A DNA stretch of 64,000 nucleotides from Berkiella_A sp964633725 (GTDB taxonomy: Bacteria; Pseudomonadota; Gammaproteobacteria; Berkiellales; Berkiellaceae). The position numbers and the translations under genes were made by a program. Location: positions 62,001 to 126,000 of the forward strand of contig CAZWHY010000002.1 of assembly GCA_964633725.1 (NCBI GenBank). Reading direction: 5' to 3'. Positions 10,201-16,985 of this stretch are shown here, in pieces. The notes beneath the pieces were generated by a model, which made no database searches, was not told the origin of the DNA, and saw nothing but the letters and a program-made list of their open reading frames with translations. Each line of letters opens with the position of its first letter. Position 1 is the stretch's first letter.

Positions 10201-10775
10201 AAGGTAGTGGGCCTTTCGAAGGATGTACGGCCCTCTTTACGGCCTCTTCCAATGGCAATGTGAAAGTGGTTGAGGTTTTAATAGAAGCAGGTGCAGAGGT
10301 TAATTTAGTGCAAGGTAGTGAGCCTTTCAAAGGGAAAACAGCGTTTGATATCTCTGGTGAAACTATTAAGAGGATGCTAGAGAACGTAGTGATTGCAGAA
10401 CGATTTACATCAAAGGTTATAGCGTTGGATTCAATTAAGAAGCTTGAAAATAATGTTGAATATTTCAATAAAGTTAAGTACCAAGTTCGATTTTATTTGT
10501 ACCTTTGTTTGAGTAAGGATGAGCCCATTATAAACTTATATCAAAAGCTTGTTAAGGGAATCACTGACATGCAGGATAGAACACCTTGTATGATGGCGGA
10601 ACTCACCCAAAGTGAGGCGGCGCTTTATGAACATAGGGCCACACAAGCTTTGAGACGTGTTTATGTTCGTCACGTGCAAGGGGAATTTGAATCTGCTTCG
10701 AAACTAGCTGAAAGCGCACCAGCAGACGAGTCAAGTGAAAGGAAAAAAAGCAAAAAAAGAAGAAAGAGGGGATAG
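7203..10775 (+). CDS. RelE-like / SF1 helicase / ankyrin fusion protein
   Basis: A 1190-residue multidomain protein. Residues ~55-100 (LYSIRYSVKGRILL, VLAILPNHEYDK) resemble the RelE/ParE toxin fold. A UvrD/Rep-type SF1 helicase follows: Walker A G180-T188, DEAQD at 382-386, GDGQSLQ, PYRCSQSV, KGLQYKD and VAMTRAEES cover motifs I to VI. From about residue 715 come ankyrin repeats: an N-terminal cap, then eight copies of an unusual ~37-residue unit starting at G750. The extreme C-terminus is a dense basic patch (ERKKSKKRRKRG) resembling a nuclear localisation signal. ATG at 7203 follows AGAGG. It stands alone in an accessory region. Ankyrin repeats and a basic tail suggest a host-directed effector, while the RelE-helicase half suggests nucleic-acid action; target and secretion route are unknown. 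Confidence 0.85.
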   Translation: MKSGIKPSSSKMEQAKIQYWVGLLANQRTQDALTLEQKDVLERCLVNSKEVSFEKLKGYQNLYSIRYSVKGRILLTQAKDHLVVLAILPNHEYDKVLKRQKAGIWDRFASQIEDALDIQGNTLAAEDDSSISCTSSVDIPTPSYHPVALEFDSDNNPKVLVLDNHQQAAISTLLPAIISGLPGSGKTTVALALLNSAQGLGDEQKILYVAQSSGLVDAVKESFRKVVSKDDFSKVEFKTYHDLLHNLTSEQRVLTRKEGKEEIQQWLTDFLSDPRRQSHYSCTTSRINIETDSQMTQEGREKLYQEFRIRSGYDSADYCNPQKVGKKQSLFAESHKREWVDRAYKTFIAHLVRENLVMADFFSGSLLNVEEEAAVYETVLVDEAQDFSNRQIASLAKISVAGKNVCYFYGDGQSLQDNTPNRIFMKSMFGQTEVHSTTLMQPYRCSQSVIRVADVINQLRLRCTPKNKAGVALDLSKQSNDEIGSVQWVNTASNAESLTQICALIQHNPNACIITHADKKEEAMQKYGAEDYQVFTAEEIKGLQYKDVVIYEPWHDSIYKKIERKFSELEHNRKAEYSSALSQLFVAMTRAEESVIIDSSAHYKKISQYVKDAIRGTENHHDAQRSVTHSESSSQADWMKRAVVFIKDGMAERGKLILRQELQLSDVEINSLLQKHSIPASYVREQQVPRSEPFVAFKPTKVPKRASRLESEELLFLAARKGKLSRVKSLLEEISTFDIDRCQGPGKYQGQTALFIASANAHVEIVNVLITAGAKVNNRQGEGSQRGKTALLAASSCKCVGVVEVLINAGADIDLAQKYGPYAGCTPITIASMKGNAEVVDALIMGGAKVDLMRVGRQHCTALFEASFGGVVAMVKILIKVGAKIDLAQGHGPFKGWTALLAASANGKMDVVEVLTKAGAEIDLMSERERGGKCTSLFAASDAGYVEAVEVLIKAGAEVDLMQKSGPIKGCTALFTASSNGNVEVVDALINAGAEVNLVQGSGPFEGCTALFTASSNGNVKVVEVLIEAGAEVNLVQGSEPFKGKTAFDISGETIKRMLENVVIAERFTSKVIALDSIKKLENNVEYFNKVKYQVRFYLYLCLSKDEPIINLYQKLVKGITDMQDRTPCMMAELTQSEAALYEHRATQALRRVYVRHVQGEFESASKLAESAPADESSERKKSKKRRKRG
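9450..10340 (+). repeat. tandem 111-bp ankyrin-coding repeats
   Basis: The ankyrin part of the preceding gene is built from near-identical DNA units. The last two full units start near 10111 and 10222, a period of exactly 111 bp (37 codons), and differ at only a few positions. Earlier units are more diverged. The same bias creates long spurious open frames on the opposite strand. Confidence 0.8.
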
Positions 10776-10797
10776 TGAATTTTATTTCAATAGAATC

Positions 10798-10809
10798 GGA
10801 GCAAAGCTC
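10798..10809. repeat. GGAGCAAAGCTC palindromic repeat, copy 1
   Basis: GGAGCAAAGCTC lies just after the fusion gene and recurs exactly at 15116-15127; both copies are followed within ~30 bases by GAGCCTA. It may be a small dispersed intergenic palindrome; its function is unknown. Confidence 0.45.
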
Positions 10810-10882
10810 GTGCGCGCGTTAAGCTCGAGCCTACTTTGTTAGTGGGATAAATTGTTTGATGTTTTCTTAAAATTACAGTAAA

Positions 10883-10903
10883 TTGACTGATAATATCAGT
10901 CAA
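10883..10903. promoter_or_regulatory. perfect 10-bp inverted repeat, candidate operator
   Basis: TTGACTGATA and its exact complement TATCAGTCAA flank a single central A, ending 11 bases before the ATG at 10915. A plausible promoter (TTGTTT at 10852, TACAGT at 10874, 16-bp spacer) would put the transcription start next to or in the palindrome, so a repressor site is the best guess. A hairpin that masks the start region is the alternative. Confidence 0.5.
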
Positions 10904-10914
10904 TAGGTGTAGTT

Positions 10915-12228
10915 ATGGCATTATCAGGTTCAAAATTCGCAACAGAAAAAGAAATGTTATTTTGTTTGCTGGGGCAGATGCCTCAGTATAGTGAGCGAAC
11001 AATAGCAATTATATCCGACCCAAAAAACCCCAAAGGCCCACATTTACGTTTTGTTTCCTCTAGCAAAAAAGAGCAGCTTAATATTCAGAGCCATCTAAAA
11101 TTATGGTCTGTTCCCTTTGATTTTTTCAAGCAAGGCATTGATCACCACACATATGAATATATTACGACATTAACCCCAGGAAATTTTACTTGTTTGGGAT
11201 CTTTGTTTGTTGGTCGATATAATCAGGCAGAATCAAGAAATTCTAAGTCACAAAATTTTGCATCAGATATAGACAAATATTTTCTCATGCGAATATTGGC
11301 AGGAGAGCAAGGTGGGGAGATGGTTCAAGCCATTATTGATCGCATTAGAGAGAATCAACAGTTGGGCTGGGTAGGTAAAGATAAAACAAAAGCCAACCTG
11401 AAAGATAGCCTAGAAAGTTTGATGTTTGATTTTATACAGTCAAATATTAAATCAACTTTATGGCCTACAGGCAAAGCACCAGAGTCCCTGAGCGACATGT
11501 ATCATGAGGTGCAAGGTAAGGATGAAGAGAGTGTTACTCCTGAAAACCTGCAAGAATACTTATATTTATTAACAGGACACAGACCTGAGATAAATAGTGG
11601 CTCTATCAAAATAGAGCCAGAAACAAAGGTCGTGACAAAAGGAAAGCATTTGCGTTTTTCTTTTCCAATGGACAGCCAAGACTTAGAGGCTTGTTGCTTT
11701 AGACTGAAATTATTTGGTGTTGATTATCACGCAGATTTTACAAAAGGTACTAATCGATTAATAACCATAGAGCTTGATGATGTGCAGCATTTGCAAGCGT
11801 TATTTGTAGATAAAAAAGTAGATGAGTTTTATGGGTATATGAACTTTTTAAGGCTTAATAACAAAGCAGAGCATGTCTTTTTGTTTGACATGTTATTTGG
11901 TGACAAGGCAAATGAAATCCAAGAAGATATTTTAAGTCGTATGTCAGATGATTCAGAGCATAAATTTTCGAAGGGGAAAATCACAAAAATATTAGATGAA
12001 TTTATTGTTAATTTTTTAAGAATGAGTTTGCCTAAAGGTGTGTGGCCTGAGTATCCTGAGTATAAGGAACCACATGCGTGGCAATCTTTACCTGATTTTG
12101 ATGATGAGTTTAGTTCGCCAGAAAGCCCTGTTTTGTATGCTTATCAATCAGGTATCAGCTTATCTGATGAGCAAGATGAGCAGCAAGAGGATGCTATAGA
12201 AAAGCGAGTGGGTATTAAGTATATATAG
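10915..12228 (+). CDS. unknown protein with an internally duplicated domain
   Basis: A 437-residue soluble protein with no signal peptide or membrane segment that I do not recognise. It consists of two related halves: residues ~40-195 (starting GPHLRFVSSS, ending near STLWPTGKAPESL) and ~240-400 (starting GKHLRFSFPM, ending near KGVWPEYPEYKEPHAWQSL). Each begins with a xKHLRF-like strand and ends with a helical stretch, a W-P motif and SL. The C-terminal ~40 residues are acidic and glutamine-rich. It lies downstream of the ankyrin fusion and has its own palindromic upstream site. An effector or regulatory role would be a guess from neighbourhood only. The open frame and coding usage look real. 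Confidence 0.75.
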   Translation: MALSGSKFATEKEMLFCLLGQMPQYSERTIAIISDPKNPKGPHLRFVSSSKKEQLNIQSHLKLWSVPFDFFKQGIDHHTYEYITTLTPGNFTCLGSLFVGRYNQAESRNSKSQNFASDIDKYFLMRILAGEQGGEMVQAIIDRIRENQQLGWVGKDKTKANLKDSLESLMFDFIQSNIKSTLWPTGKAPESLSDMYHEVQGKDEESVTPENLQEYLYLLTGHRPEINSGSIKIEPETKVVTKGKHLRFSFPMDSQDLEACCFRLKLFGVDYHADFTKGTNRLITIELDDVQHLQALFVDKKVDEFYGYMNFLRLNNKAEHVFLFDMLFGDKANEIQEDILSRMSDDSEHKFSKGKITKILDEFIVNFLRMSLPKGVWPEYPEYKEPHAWQSLPDFDDEFSSPESPVLYAYQSGISLSDEQDEQQEDAIEKRVGIKYI

Positions 12229-12616
12229 TTTTTACTTATTTGATAAGTGAAGCGAATTATTTTTCTCTTCCAATGTTGGGAAAGGACCGGCGGATCGTAT
12301 ATTTCAAACATTAAAGAATATTGAAATATACGAGCTGTCAAAATATTCTCATTTCAAAATTCAACATCCATATTGCTAGAGAGATAGAGTGTATACTCAC
12401 TTTATTGTTGTGCTCACCAGGCATTTGATGAAAGTTGTAATATTAAGCAGAGCCATATACTCATGGTAATATATGCGGGCACCTCGACCAGATTCCTTGC
12501 GAGCAAGGTACTAAATTTGGTGAAGTTCCAGTGAGTTTTCCGTGCCCATAATAATACTATTGTTATTCTGTATGTATTATGCAACGTAGCTTTGTGCCCG
12601 GGAAAGTAGGAGCAGA
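12229..12616. other. 388-bp convergent intergenic region with nested hairpins
   Basis: Lies between two convergent gene ends. After repeat copy A it contains GGGCAC (12477-12482) complementary to GTGCCC (12542-12547), enclosing a tight hairpin CCTTG-CGAG-CAAGG (12495-12508). No open frame of note is seen. It could be a bidirectional terminator, a structured RNA or a degenerate mobile element. Confidence 0.35.
12242..12282 (+). repeat. intergenic repeat, leader plus CTC/GAG hairpin (copy A)
   Basis: Starts with GATAAGTGAAGCGAATTA (12242-12259), the leader also found at 34001, 51091, 51359 (reverse) and 51462. It continues with a segment (CTCTTCCAATGTTGGGAAAGG) that aligns with the copy at 51462. 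It looks like a REP-type element. Confidence 0.55.
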
Positions 12617-13753
12617 TTAGTTTAGTGTTTTTGTTACTTGGGTGGAGGTATTGGATATTTTCACGCCTACACTATGCGTTCTTTTTTGAAGTGAATTAAA
12701 ATTAGCAAGGTATTGCCGAGCCTCAGCTTGTGCTAACATATCAGCTGTTTTGCGTTTTATTTTATTTGCACCGAGGCCATCTATTTCCCTGGGCTGGCAT
12801 TTTAATGATGGAATAATGACTTCTTCAAGAAGCCTTTGTCTATTAGCGATACCGCTTTGTTTTAAACGTGATTGAAATGCATTAAGTTGATCTTTATTTT
12901 CTTGAGTCTGCTCTTTTGATAAGTCACATTGAGAATGCACTTTTAACAGTCCTAAGGAGTCAATGTGATTTGTGTCTTGCTCCAAAGCATATCTAAAAGT
13001 ATCAACCGCACATTTTTTAGCCCATAATTGGAATGCTGGTGGAATGGCTGTGATAAACGTATTATGCTTAAAATCAGAGCTTAACGCAATTTGTACAGAC
13101 TCAAAACGTTCAGTATGTTTGTTGGCAAGCCATTGATTGGGTTTTGATTGAACAAACTTTTCAATATAAGAAATTTGAAACGCTAATAACATGCCTTGCA
13201 AACAATTAAACCCTCTTGTGTCTGCTATAGGTAATTTGGGTCGTCTCGGACAGATCTCACGCCTTACTGCATATTTTGCAACATCCATATAATACTGCTT
13301 AAATTCAAGGTTAGATTTATTGACCTGTTCTTGGCTGTAGCTTGTGTGCGTTTGAGGGGGCGGTGGGCTATTGAATAGATGTGGGATCATATCATAATAT
13401 TTTGGCTCGAGTGATAAGCCGTACTGGATCAGGCCTTTGCGATCAAATGGGACTGCCCACCTTACCCAATTACTTATTATTGTAATGGCTTTTTGAGCTT
13501 GCTGTTGATCTTGTAGTCTAAAGACATGATACTCGATGTTAAGTTTATCTAAGACTTCTTGTGGCACTAATGGATTAACTGTTAAACAATTAATATCTCC
13601 TATTCCTCTATAGTGGGCAACCTGGTAGCGATTGTGGTGGGAATCTGCTTCAATCACAATACTGATGTGCCTGAAAAAGTCATGTGTTTTATCACGCGTT
13701 AAGAGTATATCACCTACTTTCAGAGCATTTGGGGTTATTGTTGTATTCAGCAT
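12617..13753 (-). CDS. papain-fold (permuted NlpC/P60, YiiX-like) hydrolase candidate
   Basis: 378 residues, no signal peptide. The N-terminus, GDILLTRDKTHDFFRHISIVIEA near residues 18-40, matches the start of circularly permuted NlpC/P60 proteins (YiiX/YebB group), where the catalytic His is in the RHISIVIE strand and the Cys comes later; the candidate Cys is in GFNCLQGMLLAFQ near residue 185. Such enzymes act on amide or acyl bonds of peptides or lipids. The C-terminal ~170 residues are helical and unrecognised. It is encoded between a convergent unknown gene and a proline-rich membrane protein, in a region of effector-like genes, so a host-directed role is possible but unproven. The fold assignment rests on motif order only. 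Confidence 0.6.
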   Translation of the reverse strand: MLNTTITPNALKVGDILLTRDKTHDFFRHISIVIEADSHHNRYQVAHYRGIGDINCLTVNPLVPQEVLDKLNIEYHVFRLQDQQQAQKAITIISNWVRWAVPFDRKGLIQYGLSLEPKYYDMIPHLFNSPPPPQTHTSYSQEQVNKSNLEFKQYYMDVAKYAVRREICPRRPKLPIADTRGFNCLQGMLLAFQISYIEKFVQSKPNQWLANKHTERFESVQIALSSDFKHNTFITAIPPAFQLWAKKCAVDTFRYALEQDTNHIDSLGLLKVHSQCDLSKEQTQENKDQLNAFQSRLKQSGIANRQRLLEEVIIPSLKCQPREIDGLGANKIKRKTADMLAQAEARQYLANFNSLQKRTHSVGVKISNTSTQVTKTLN

Positions 13754-13808
13754 GGCAAGTCCATTTATCTGTACTCAAATAAGTTCGTGAAAATTAGCAT
13801 CGAGAATG

Positions 13809-13906
13809 GATGCTATGCAACTGTCTTTTTTGGATGAGCGCGTGATATTTGTTACTTATACGGGAGGACCGTGAGGTTCCGGTAAACAACCAAAAAGACA
13901 GGCATC
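13809..13906. repeat. long imperfect inverted repeat
   Basis: GATGC...CTGTCTTTTTTGG (13809-13833) pairs with CCAAAAAGACAG-GCATC (13890-13906), a 17-pair stem with one extra T and a seven-base bulge. The ~56-bp loop contains GC-rich complementary pieces (ACGGGAGGACCGT, GGTTCCGGT). It separates two minus-strand genes and may be a terminator, a structured leader for the downstream gene or a small mobile remnant. Confidence 0.45.
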
Positions 13907-13929
13907 ACACATGCACTTGCTAATACATG

Positions 13930-14982
13930 TTAGTTTTTAGCCTCCAGCCCAAACTCACAGGCTGAGTCATCTTCTTTTTCACAGATTTTAGTACAGCCTT
14001 CTATATCGCAATCTTTCCAATTATCGCTGGGCAAAAATGTATAGTTTTTAGCGGCGCCTTTTATAACGATCCAAATGCCATTAACAACATCATCTGAATC
14101 TTTGGGGCCGATACGATAATAGCAGTCCATAAATTTTCCAGAAAAAAGCGTTTTGTAAGTTGCTTTGACTTCTTCATTTGAATGAATCGGTCTAAAACTG
14201 AAATCTAACCACCAGGTAATATTGTTTTCTATAAAATTGCCTGTGGCAAGGTGACTGTTTATGGTATCGGCGCTTGGGCATTGGTATATCTTAGTTTTAT
14301 GATGACTTGTCTCTTTTACTTTTGCAGGCTCAGTCGCTTCAGGCTGTGATGCGGGTTCTAGAGGCGCTGGCGCAATAGGTTTAGGCTGAGGCTCTAGTTC
14401 TATTGGTGTTGGTGCAACAGGCTCAGGCTGAGGTTCTAGCGCTATGGGTGCTGGCTCAACGAGTTCAGGCTGTGGCTCGGGTTTGGTTGTTTCTGGACTT
14501 GCATATTGTGCAGGATCCTCGTATTCATTCTCAGTAGGTTCATCAAGCTCTTGGGCTAATGCCTGCTTTCGCCTTTCCAAGCGCTTGTTGAGTAGCTGTA
14601 TAGGATGGGTGCTTTCGCTTGCATTATCTAATATTTGGCTTGTCTCACTAGGCTGCTTGTCTAAGCAATTATCTAGCTCGGCTTTATCGTGCTCGCAGAT
14701 AATTTTTAAGGCATTATGCTTAACTTCTAAAGTTTCAAACCGTTCTTGATAGTACAGGCTTTGTTCTGTTGGATTTTTTTTCTGATGCAAGGCTTCAAAG
14801 TCAGTTTGTAGGGTGTCAAATTTTTCTGTGAGCTGGGTTAGTTTTTGTTGTGCTTCAGCTTGTTCATTGTTGGTGGCGTCTGCTTGTGACTCAAAAAAAT
14901 CACGTTGCATATACAGCATTCCCAAAAGGGTGCAAATTACAATGATGTAAGCCAAATGAATTGTTAGTGCTTTAGTCGACAT
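13930..14982 (-). CDS. membrane-anchored coiled-coil, proline-rich protein
   Basis: A protein of 350 residues from ATG 14982. A TTG at 14997 is in frame but has no ribosome site; the ATG is preceded by GAGAAA. One N-terminal membrane helix (LAYIIVICTLLGMLYM) is followed by a charged coiled coil (~residues 30-110). Next is a proline-rich stretch with ~12-residue repeats built on EPQPEPVAPTPIEL (~residues 155-220), and last a cysteine-containing domain of ~120 residues starting YQCPSADTINSH. The layout recalls TolA/TonB-type periplasm-spanning proteins. The C-terminal domain loosely resembles small secreted DUF3757-like domains (from memory, not checked). Function unknown; probably an inner-membrane-anchored periplasmic protein. 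Confidence 0.7.
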   Translation of the reverse strand: MSTKALTIHLAYIIVICTLLGMLYMQRDFFESQADATNNEQAEAQQKLTQLTEKFDTLQTDFEALHQKKNPTEQSLYYQERFETLEVKHNALKIICEHDKAELDNCLDKQPSETSQILDNASESTHPIQLLNKRLERRKQALAQELDEPTENEYEDPAQYASPETTKPEPQPELVEPAPIALEPQPEPVAPTPIELEPQPKPIAPAPLEPASQPEATEPAKVKETSHHKTKIYQCPSADTINSHLATGNFIENNITWWLDFSFRPIHSNEEVKATYKTLFSGKFMDCYYRIGPKDSDDVVNGIWIVIKGAAKNYTFLPSDNWKDCDIEGCTKICEKEDDSACEFGLEAKN

Positions 14983-15099
14983 AGGTGATTTTCTCAAAAA
15001 TAGTACTATGTTTTCTTATCGGCTAAATGCAGAGAATCATTTACTGACTAAAATGGCAGTGGAGGTAAATGGAAATTTAGAAAGGTAGGGGTAAAATTT

Positions 15100-15133
15100 G
15101 TTGCTGAGTGCGATGGGAGCAAAGCTCTCAGCA
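15100..15133 (-). terminator. hairpin downstream of rpmBG
   Basis: TTGCTGAG (15100-15107) pairs with CTCAGCAA (15126-15133), with GAGC-AAA-GCTC inside. Read on the minus strand it is followed by CAAATTTTACC. It lies downstream of rpmG and contains the second GGAGCAAAGCTC copy (15116-15127). A smaller AGCCTA/TAGGCT hairpin at 15143-15160 overlaps the rpmG stop. Confidence 0.45.
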
Positions 15134-15158
15134 ATAAATCTGAGCCTAAATAAATAGG

Positions 15159-15314
15159 CTATCTCATTTTCTCTTCTACAAATTCAACATGCTTTCTGAC
15201 TACAGGATCATAACGCTTTAAGCTAAGCTTTTCTTTGTTGCGTTTGTTCTTTTTAGTGCTATAAAAGAACCTAGATTCTGTTGAACGCATGATGATATTA
15301 ATACTATCCGCCAT
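15159..15314 (-). CDS. rpmG: 50S ribosomal protein L33
   Basis: A 51-codon gene. The translation starts MADSINIIMRSTESRFFYST and continues KKNKRNKEKLSLKRYDPVVR, the standard L33 sequence (large-subunit protein near the E site). The ATG at 15314 is preceded on the minus strand by AGGAG (TTAGGAGTTCGTT). Bacterial L33 often has a CxxC zinc ribbon; this copy has none, so it is the zinc-independent type. It lies 13 bases after rpmB in the conserved rpmB-rpmG operon. Confidence 0.95.
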   Translation of the reverse strand: MADSINIIMRSTESRFFYSTKKNKRNKEKLSLKRYDPVVRKHVEFVEEKMR

Positions 15315-15327
15315 AACGAACTCCTAA

Positions 15328-15564
15328 TTAAAATTTCTGACCCTTTTGGCGTAAGTCTGCCAACACAGTCTCAATGCCTTTTTTATCGATAGTACGCATA
15401 CCTCTGCTGGATACTCTTAAGCGAACCCAGCGCTTTTCGTCTTCCACCCAAAATCGTTTCCAGCGAATGTTGGCTTTAAACTTGCGTTTCACTTTCTTGT
15501 TACAGTGGGCAACATGATTGCCTCGAGCAGTACCAACGCCGGTTACCATGCATGCTCTTGTCAT
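15328..15564 (-). CDS. rpmB: 50S ribosomal protein L28
   Basis: L28, 78 residues, the usual length. Conserved features are the N-terminal VTGVGTARGNHVAHCNKKVKR, KANIRWKRFWV, and the C-terminal RVSSRGMRTIDKKGIETVL. A large-subunit protein needed for 70S assembly. ATG at 15564 has GAAGGGGAAG upstream. It is the first gene of the rpmBG operon, divergent from coaBC with a ~180-bp shared upstream region. Confidence 0.98.
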   Translation of the reverse strand: MTRACMVTGVGTARGNHVAHCNKKVKRKFKANIRWKRFWVEDEKRWVRLRVSSRGMRTIDKKGIETVLADLRQKGQKF

Positions 15565-15743
15565 GACTTCCCCTTCAAATATAAAATAGTTGTGCGATTG
15601 AGCCAGACTTTATACCAAATTCTGACAACTCACGCAATATAAACTTGTCATTTGGCATGAAAATAATGCCGCATGATTCTATATGGTACCAAAGCGTGCT
15701 ATCTTACTTCAAGATTATTTATCATAAGGGCAACTGACAAATT

Positions 15744-16985
15744 ATGAATAAAAGTCAGAATCAAACCAAAGGAAATTGGTTACTTGGGGTGACAGGTGGA
15801 ATAGCAGCATATAAAACCCCAGAATTAGTTAGAATGCTTAAAAATACATGTCATTTTGATGTGCGCGTTGTTATGTCATCCGGTGCCAAAGAATTTGTTA
15901 CCCCGATGACCTTACAAGCGGTATCGGGACACCCAACATATGAAAAGCTCTTTGATAAGGATTTTGAGGCGGCTATGGGACATATCTCGCTTGCGAAGTG
16001 GGCTGATAATATTTTAATTGCTCCTTGCTCAGCGAACCGCTTAGCGGCTTTGGCTCAAGGGTTTGCAGATGATTTGTTATCGACACTGTGTTTGGCAACT
16101 AAGGCTAATATATGGATTGCACCCGCAATGAACCAGCAAATGTGGGCGCATCCCAGTGTCCAGCGCAATGTGGATATTTTAAAGCAGCAAGGTGCCTATA
16201 TATTGGGGCCGGAATGTGGTGTACAGGCTTGTGGTGATTATGGCTGGGGGCGGATGTTAGAGCCGGAGCAAATTATACTGTCGATTCAGCAAAGGCAACC
16301 CAGTTATTTAGCCGATAAGCTTATTTTTAAAAAAAAGCATATATTGATTACCGCCGGCCCTACTCGCGAATATTTAGATCCCGTTCGATTTTTGAGTAAC
16401 AAAAGTTCTGGTAAGATGGGCTTTGCTTTGGCGCAAGCCGCAAAAAATTTGGGCGCGAAGGTGACGCTGGTGTCTGGTCCTGTACATTTGAATGCACCCG
16501 AGGGGGTCAATATCATTAGTGTTGAGTCAGCAGAGCAAATGTATAATGCTGTGATGTCCGTTTCGCAACCAGATATTTTTATCAGCTGCGCGGCGGTTGC
16601 CGATTTTAAATTCGAAGAAATTTATGAGCATAAAATTAAAAAGCAACAAGAACACAATGGTATTTATCCATTTTGTCTGGTCAAAAACATTGATATATTA
16701 AGTGCAGTGGCTGCCCAAGAAAACAAACCGTTTTGTGTGGGCTTTGCCGCAGAAACACAAAATATTGATATGTTTGCAAGGGAAAAATTAATTCATAAAA
16801 AAATTGATATGATTGCCGTTAATGATGTCTCTAAAGCAGACATTGGGTTTGATAGCGATGATAATCAGCTAAGTGTGTTGACGCTTACTGGGCAACATAT
16901 TATCCCCAAAGCCAATAAATACCAAGTTGCAATACAACTACTAAAAAATATAAGAGAAGAATATGAGACCCAAAATACAGCTTAA
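15744..16985 (+). CDS. coaBC: bifunctional phosphopantothenoylcysteine decarboxylase / synthetase
   Basis: 413-residue bifunctional CoA-pathway enzyme (Dfp). The N-terminal FMN decarboxylase (CoaC) shows GVTGGIAAYKTPELVR, the SANRLAALAQGFADDLLS segment and the PAMN motif (APAMNQQMW). The C-terminal synthetase (CoaB) from ~residue 195 shows ITAGPTREYLDPVRFLSNKSSGKMG and the AAVADF stretch. It couples cysteine to 4'-phosphopantothenate and decarboxylates the product, feeding CoaD (encoded at 4.8 kb). It overlaps dut by 23 bases, the usual gammaproteobacterial arrangement. One key segment, the K-x-K-K loop (HKIKKQQ), is intact. Confidence 0.97.
   Translation: MNKSQNQTKGNWLLGVTGGIAAYKTPELVRMLKNTCHFDVRVVMSSGAKEFVTPMTLQAVSGHPTYEKLFDKDFEAAMGHISLAKWADNILIAPCSANRLAALAQGFADDLLSTLCLATKANIWIAPAMNQQMWAHPSVQRNVDILKQQGAYILGPECGVQACGDYGWGRMLEPEQIILSIQQRQPSYLADKLIFKKKHILITAGPTREYLDPVRFLSNKSSGKMGFALAQAAKNLGAKVTLVSGPVHLNAPEGVNIISVESAEQMYNAVMSVSQPDIFISCAAVADFKFEEIYEHKIKKQQEHNGIYPFCLVKNIDILSAVAAQENKPFCVGFAAETQNIDMFAREKLIHKKIDMIAVNDVSKADIGFDSDDNQLSVLTLTGQHIIPKANKYQVAIQLLKNIREEYETQNTA

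Noticed and set aside
9665..10468. Two long minus-strand open frames opposite the ankyrin repeats
   Set aside because: They arise from the repetitive codon pattern of the real plus-strand gene and have no independent support.
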